10,956 nucleotides of DNA from Amoebophrya sp. AT5.2. Taxonomy: Eukaryota; Sar; Dinophyceae; Syndiniales; Amoebophryaceae. The translations under genes and the position numbers were made by a program. Location of the stretch: contig RXOD01006210.1 of assembly GCA_005223375.1 (NCBI GenBank), positions 1 to 10,956 on the forward strand, given 5' to 3'. Every line of letters begins with the position of its first letter. Within the stretch, counting starts at the first letter, position 1. The notes under the pieces are model-generated. The model did not search any database and was not told the DNA's origin. It saw only the letters and a list, made by a program, of their open reading frames with translations. Shown piece by piece: positions 9,032 through 10,956 of this stretch.

Positions 9032-10559
9032 TTACTGCCCAACGATGAAGATTGCCCGGGTCGCCGCGAAGCTCATGATAAGCAGTCGCATCCAGGAGTT
9101 CACCACCTGCTCGAAGTCCGCCGTCACGTAGGCCGGCGAGCAGCACTGCGCGCGGAAGAAGTGCACCCGGGACATGACGGCTCGGGACTTGGGCTCCAGC
9201 ACCACGAACTCGATCGGGGCGTTCAGGTCGCAGCACGGCACCTTGCCGGGAAACGGCACCGTGAACGCCACCCGGCCGCCGCCGTCCTTCAGCTCCAGCT
9301 TTAGAGGGACGATGAAAAACCCACTTCGGGCGGCATCTCTGGCCGATCGATGGCTCGTTCGGGTGCGTGTTGTCGAGACCAAATACGAGACAAAATACCA
9401 GAGTGGAAATAAAAGACAACGCAGAACATTCTTGGCGCCTCCTGCTTTTGTCACTTTGCGGCGTCAGCTTCCTCCCTAGCATAGGAGAGCATCGAATGAG
9501 ACAAAATATGAGACGAAAACGAAATACGAGACCAAATACAACACAATACAGCCCGTCGCCTCTGACACTCACATCACACGAGACCAGCTACCTAACATCG
9601 CCTACAAGACACTCCCACCACCCCAGACAAATGGCCAGAAAAATAGGTTGATTCTCCCCTTAACAGCTCCTGCCCGCAGCACCCCCGGGTTACAACGCGA
9701 CCGGTGCCCACGTGCGCGCCCTTAGCCACGATGTCGAACCACGCGTCGCAACAGCCCACCTTGTGCACGTTCTGCAGGTAAAGCCCGCCCTGGAGGGTGA
9801 AGATCTGGTGTGTCGAGAGGCCAATCATTTTTTTCGAGAGGGAGTCGATGGCTATAATCGAGAAATGTGAAAATAAGTATACAGCTTCTCACCACGACTA
9901 CCTAAACGGCCGCGGGGGGTCGAAGCTACGAACCGATTCGCTTCCGATCCCTCTGGACCCACAAATAAAACGTACTAGGCGATTACACGTATAGTCCTCT
10001 CACCTTGAAGTTTACGTCTCCGGAGCAGAGCGGGACGTTCCATTGGCCCTTGAAGAGTTGGTGGCCCTTGGATTGTTTGGTGCCGGCGGAGATAACAAAC
10101 TCGGGGGCGGAGCACCACATCCCGCTGACCTGGTCCCAGTCGAACCGCAGCCCGGGCGTATTCGGGTCGCACAGCGGGTCCAAAAATGCCGGGTTGCAGC
10201 CGCCGTACCTGAATAAATTCCCCGACTATGAAGGAGAACCAACGGCGCCATTCCGAATGCGAATTCTCAAAAAGGGGCCAATTATGAAAAGTATAGAGGT
10301 AGGCGATGTCAGCTATGTTGCCAGTACTGTACCCCTGCATCATCATCTGCGGGGCAGCGGGGCCTTGTTGCATCATCTGCGGCTGGGGCTGCATTTGCGG
10401 GGTGATATTGATGTGCACCTGCTGCGGGGGCTGCATCGTTTGCTGCATCGGGGTTGCCTCTCCGGCCGCTAGTTCTTTTGCCGAGGTATGATCCTCCGCA
10501 GAAGCTATGGATCGATCGCCTGCTCCGGCAGCTATTGCTTTCGCCGCCAACGCCGTCAT
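9032..10559 (-). CDS. Phospholipid scramblase family protein, four exons
   Basis: Preferred minus-strand exons: 10559-10333, 10208-10007, 9861-9653 and 9335-9032 (TAA), 942 nt, 313 residues, close to animal PLSCR1 (about 318). Residues 37-76 are a Pro/Gln/Met-rich N-terminus, as in scramblases. Then come two similar beta-rich halves. The first has VNFSIIAID (141-149), GCCDAWFDIVAKGAHVGTGRV (179-199) in the place of the Cys-rich block and the G-x-x-x-G-x-V strand. The second has LKLELKDGGGRVAF (224-237), PCCDLNAPIEFVV (246-258) and SRVHFF. The end is hydrophobic (about 294-311, one transmembrane segment), as in the family. Scramblases move lipids between bilayer leaflets, usually under Ca2+ control. 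The acidic Ca2+ segment before the membrane helix is poorly kept (TADFEQ), so activity is uncertain. Cys pairs at 180, 204, 247 and 277 could be palmitoylated. The family call rests on layout and pattern, not a search. The exon 2/3 and 3/4 joins are non-canonical and inferred. Confidence 0.62.
9375..9398. repeat. 12-mer tandem repeat, cluster A, in scramblase intron 3
   Basis: Two adjacent units, gagaccaaatac and gagacaaaatac, on the plus strand, differing at one base. Related units recur at 9498-9539 in the same intron. Confidence 0.85.
9498..9549. repeat. 12-mer repeat, cluster B, in scramblase intron 3
   Basis: Units gagacaaaatat (9498-9509), a shortened gagacgaaaac (9510-9520), gaaatac (9521-9527), gagaccaaatac (9528-9539) and a decayed aacacaatac (9540-9549). 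Orientation is the same as cluster A, about 100 bases away. Confidence 0.8.
9862..10006 (-). mobile_element. Scramblase intron 2: non-canonical join, borders uncertain
   Basis: Exon 2 offers only phase-0 donors (for example AAG|GTGAGA at 10003), while every AG acceptor before the exon 3 coding stretch needs phase 1. An in-phase TTC on both sides (10009-10007 and 9864-9862) restores the frame as VNFSIIAID and keeps family spacing. Weak inverted ends lie inside: GTGA, 6-7 bases, TATAC on each strand. Alternatives are AAGG|CC with TG-AG ends (acceptor at 9852), or canonical GTGAGA to CACAAG|GTGGGC at 9760, which would drop about 35 residues of a domain-like stretch. Confidence 0.42.
9917..9960. 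repeat. Imperfect hairpin inside scramblase intron 2
   Basis: On the plus strand gggtc-gaagc (9917-9926) faces gcttc (9940-9944) and gaccc (9956-9960), with an inner gaa/ttc pair at 9930-9932 and 9937-9939. The second arm has an 11-base bulge. It could fold in the pre-mRNA and bring the intron ends together. Confidence 0.55.
10209..10332 (-). other. Scramblase intron 1, GT-AG
   Basis: Donor CAGGG|GTACAG and acceptor TTCAG|GTACGG, 124 nt, phase 2. GGTAC occurs at both borders. It joins ...MMMQG to YGGCN. The frame stays open in other phases, but only this join gives a good exon 2. Confidence 0.8.
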
Positions 10560-10608
10560 CGAGGGTCGAGGAGCCGAAGCCGTTTGGACGTTTGGGTTTG
10601 CTTCTCCC

Positions 10609-10616
10609 TATTTATA
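10609..10616 (-). promoter_or_regulatory. TATA-like box upstream of the scramblase gene
   Basis: TATAAATA on the minus strand, 50 bases before the ATG at 10559. If used with normal spacing, transcription would start near 10580 and the 5' UTR would be about 20 nt. The only evidence is the match and its position. Confidence 0.4.
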
Positions 10617-10783
10617 TGGCGAACGAGAACCGGAGGACGAGAACCGGTTTGTAGTTCTACTTCTACGCGAGCTTTATAGTTAACGTTTTTGGGAACGCTA
10701 TAAAATGTATCTTTACCACCTTATCATGTAGCCGTAAAGATCTTCCTCACGACGAATCACGACGGGATCTGACACTTTGGAAG

Positions 10784-10815
10784 AAGGCACGCGATGGAAA
10801 AAGGCACGCGATGGA
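10784..10815. repeat. 17-bp tandem repeat, two copies
   Basis: The 15 bases aaggcacgcgatgga occur identically at 10784-10798 and 10801-10815, giving a 17-bp period. The function is unknown. Confidence 0.85.
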
Positions 10816-10956
10816 GCGGGTTTTCCTGATGCAGCGCGCTGGGAAATGTGTTTTTCCACGAAATTTGTATGCTTTCCTCGAACACCCGCCCGATGATTGA
10901 AACAAGACTCAACATCGTCTGTTTCTTTCCATTTGTTGACCGAGAGAGAACAGGAG

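Larger units (their letters stand above)
9340..9656 (-). mobile_element. Scramblase intron 3: non-canonical, introner-like
   Basis: No simple GT-AG pair gives a convincing join. GAGA occurs in the same codon phase on the minus strand at 9656-9653 and 9339-9336. Collapsing the two copies gives ELLRGDAARSGFF and runs into the second scramblase half. An inverted pair lies inside: on the plus strand TGGCCGAT at 9340-9347, directly at one repeat, faces ATGGCCA at 9631-9637, about 15 bases from the other. The interior carries a 12-mer repeat family. Canonical alternatives exist (for example donor T|GTAGGC near 9604 with acceptor CCAGAG), so borders are tentative. Confidence 0.5.
10560..10956. other. 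Right-end non-coding stretch
   Basis: About 400 bases with no supportable coding frame on either strand. It holds the scramblase 5' flank, the TATA-like box, an 11-mer acgagaaccgg repeated at 10623-10633 and 10637-10647, tcacgacg repeated near 10747 and 10757, and the 17-bp tandem repeat listed separately. It may also contain the 3' end of an unseen next gene. Confidence 0.55.

Noticed and set aside
1..10956. tRNA, rRNA, CRISPR or transposase genes
   Set aside because: No cloverleaf, rRNA-like stretch, regular spaced repeat array or transposase motif was seen on reading both strands by eye.

Overview
The window reads as nuclear DNA of a gene-dense protist, most likely an alveolate of the dinoflagellate lineage. 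An Amoebophrya-like syndinian would fit well, but that is inference. Three genes lie head to tail on the minus strand. Their coding exons are GC-rich with strong G/C at third positions, and most introns are 120-300 nt. Exon borders repeatedly show AG|G at both ends, one intron uses a GC donor, and two or three introns do not fit GT-AG but can be placed between short direct repeats, with at least partial inverted repeats inside. Unidirectional genes, GC donors and a G after the acceptor AG are known dinoflagellate traits. Introns with target-site-like repeats and inverted ends are known as introner elements.

Layout from right to left, in the direction of transcription. (1) 10956-10560: no gene seen; it holds a TATA-like box close to the next gene and short tandem repeats. 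(2) 10559-9032: a four-exon gene for a phospholipid-scramblase-family protein of about 313 residues. (3) 9031-7981: about 1 kb with no supportable gene. (4) 7980-2068: a nine-exon gene of about 1391 residues. I recognise it as a CFAP92/FAP92 orthologue, a protein of the ciliary central apparatus; every exon phase adds up with the joins given. (5) 2067-1125: intergenic. (6) 1124-1: the 5' part of a gene for a protein with an endonuclease/exonuclease/phosphatase (EEP) fold, open to the left edge.

The three genes share no obvious pathway. CFAP92 implies an organism with a motile flagellum. The scramblase is a membrane lipid protein and the EEP protein is a probable metal-dependent phosphodiesterase. 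The most interesting signal is in the introns: an in-phase 4-bp direct repeat with matching inverted arms marks a 472-nt non-canonical intron in CFAP92, and similar but weaker marks appear at two scramblase introns. No RNA genes, CRISPR arrays or protein-coding transposons were seen.
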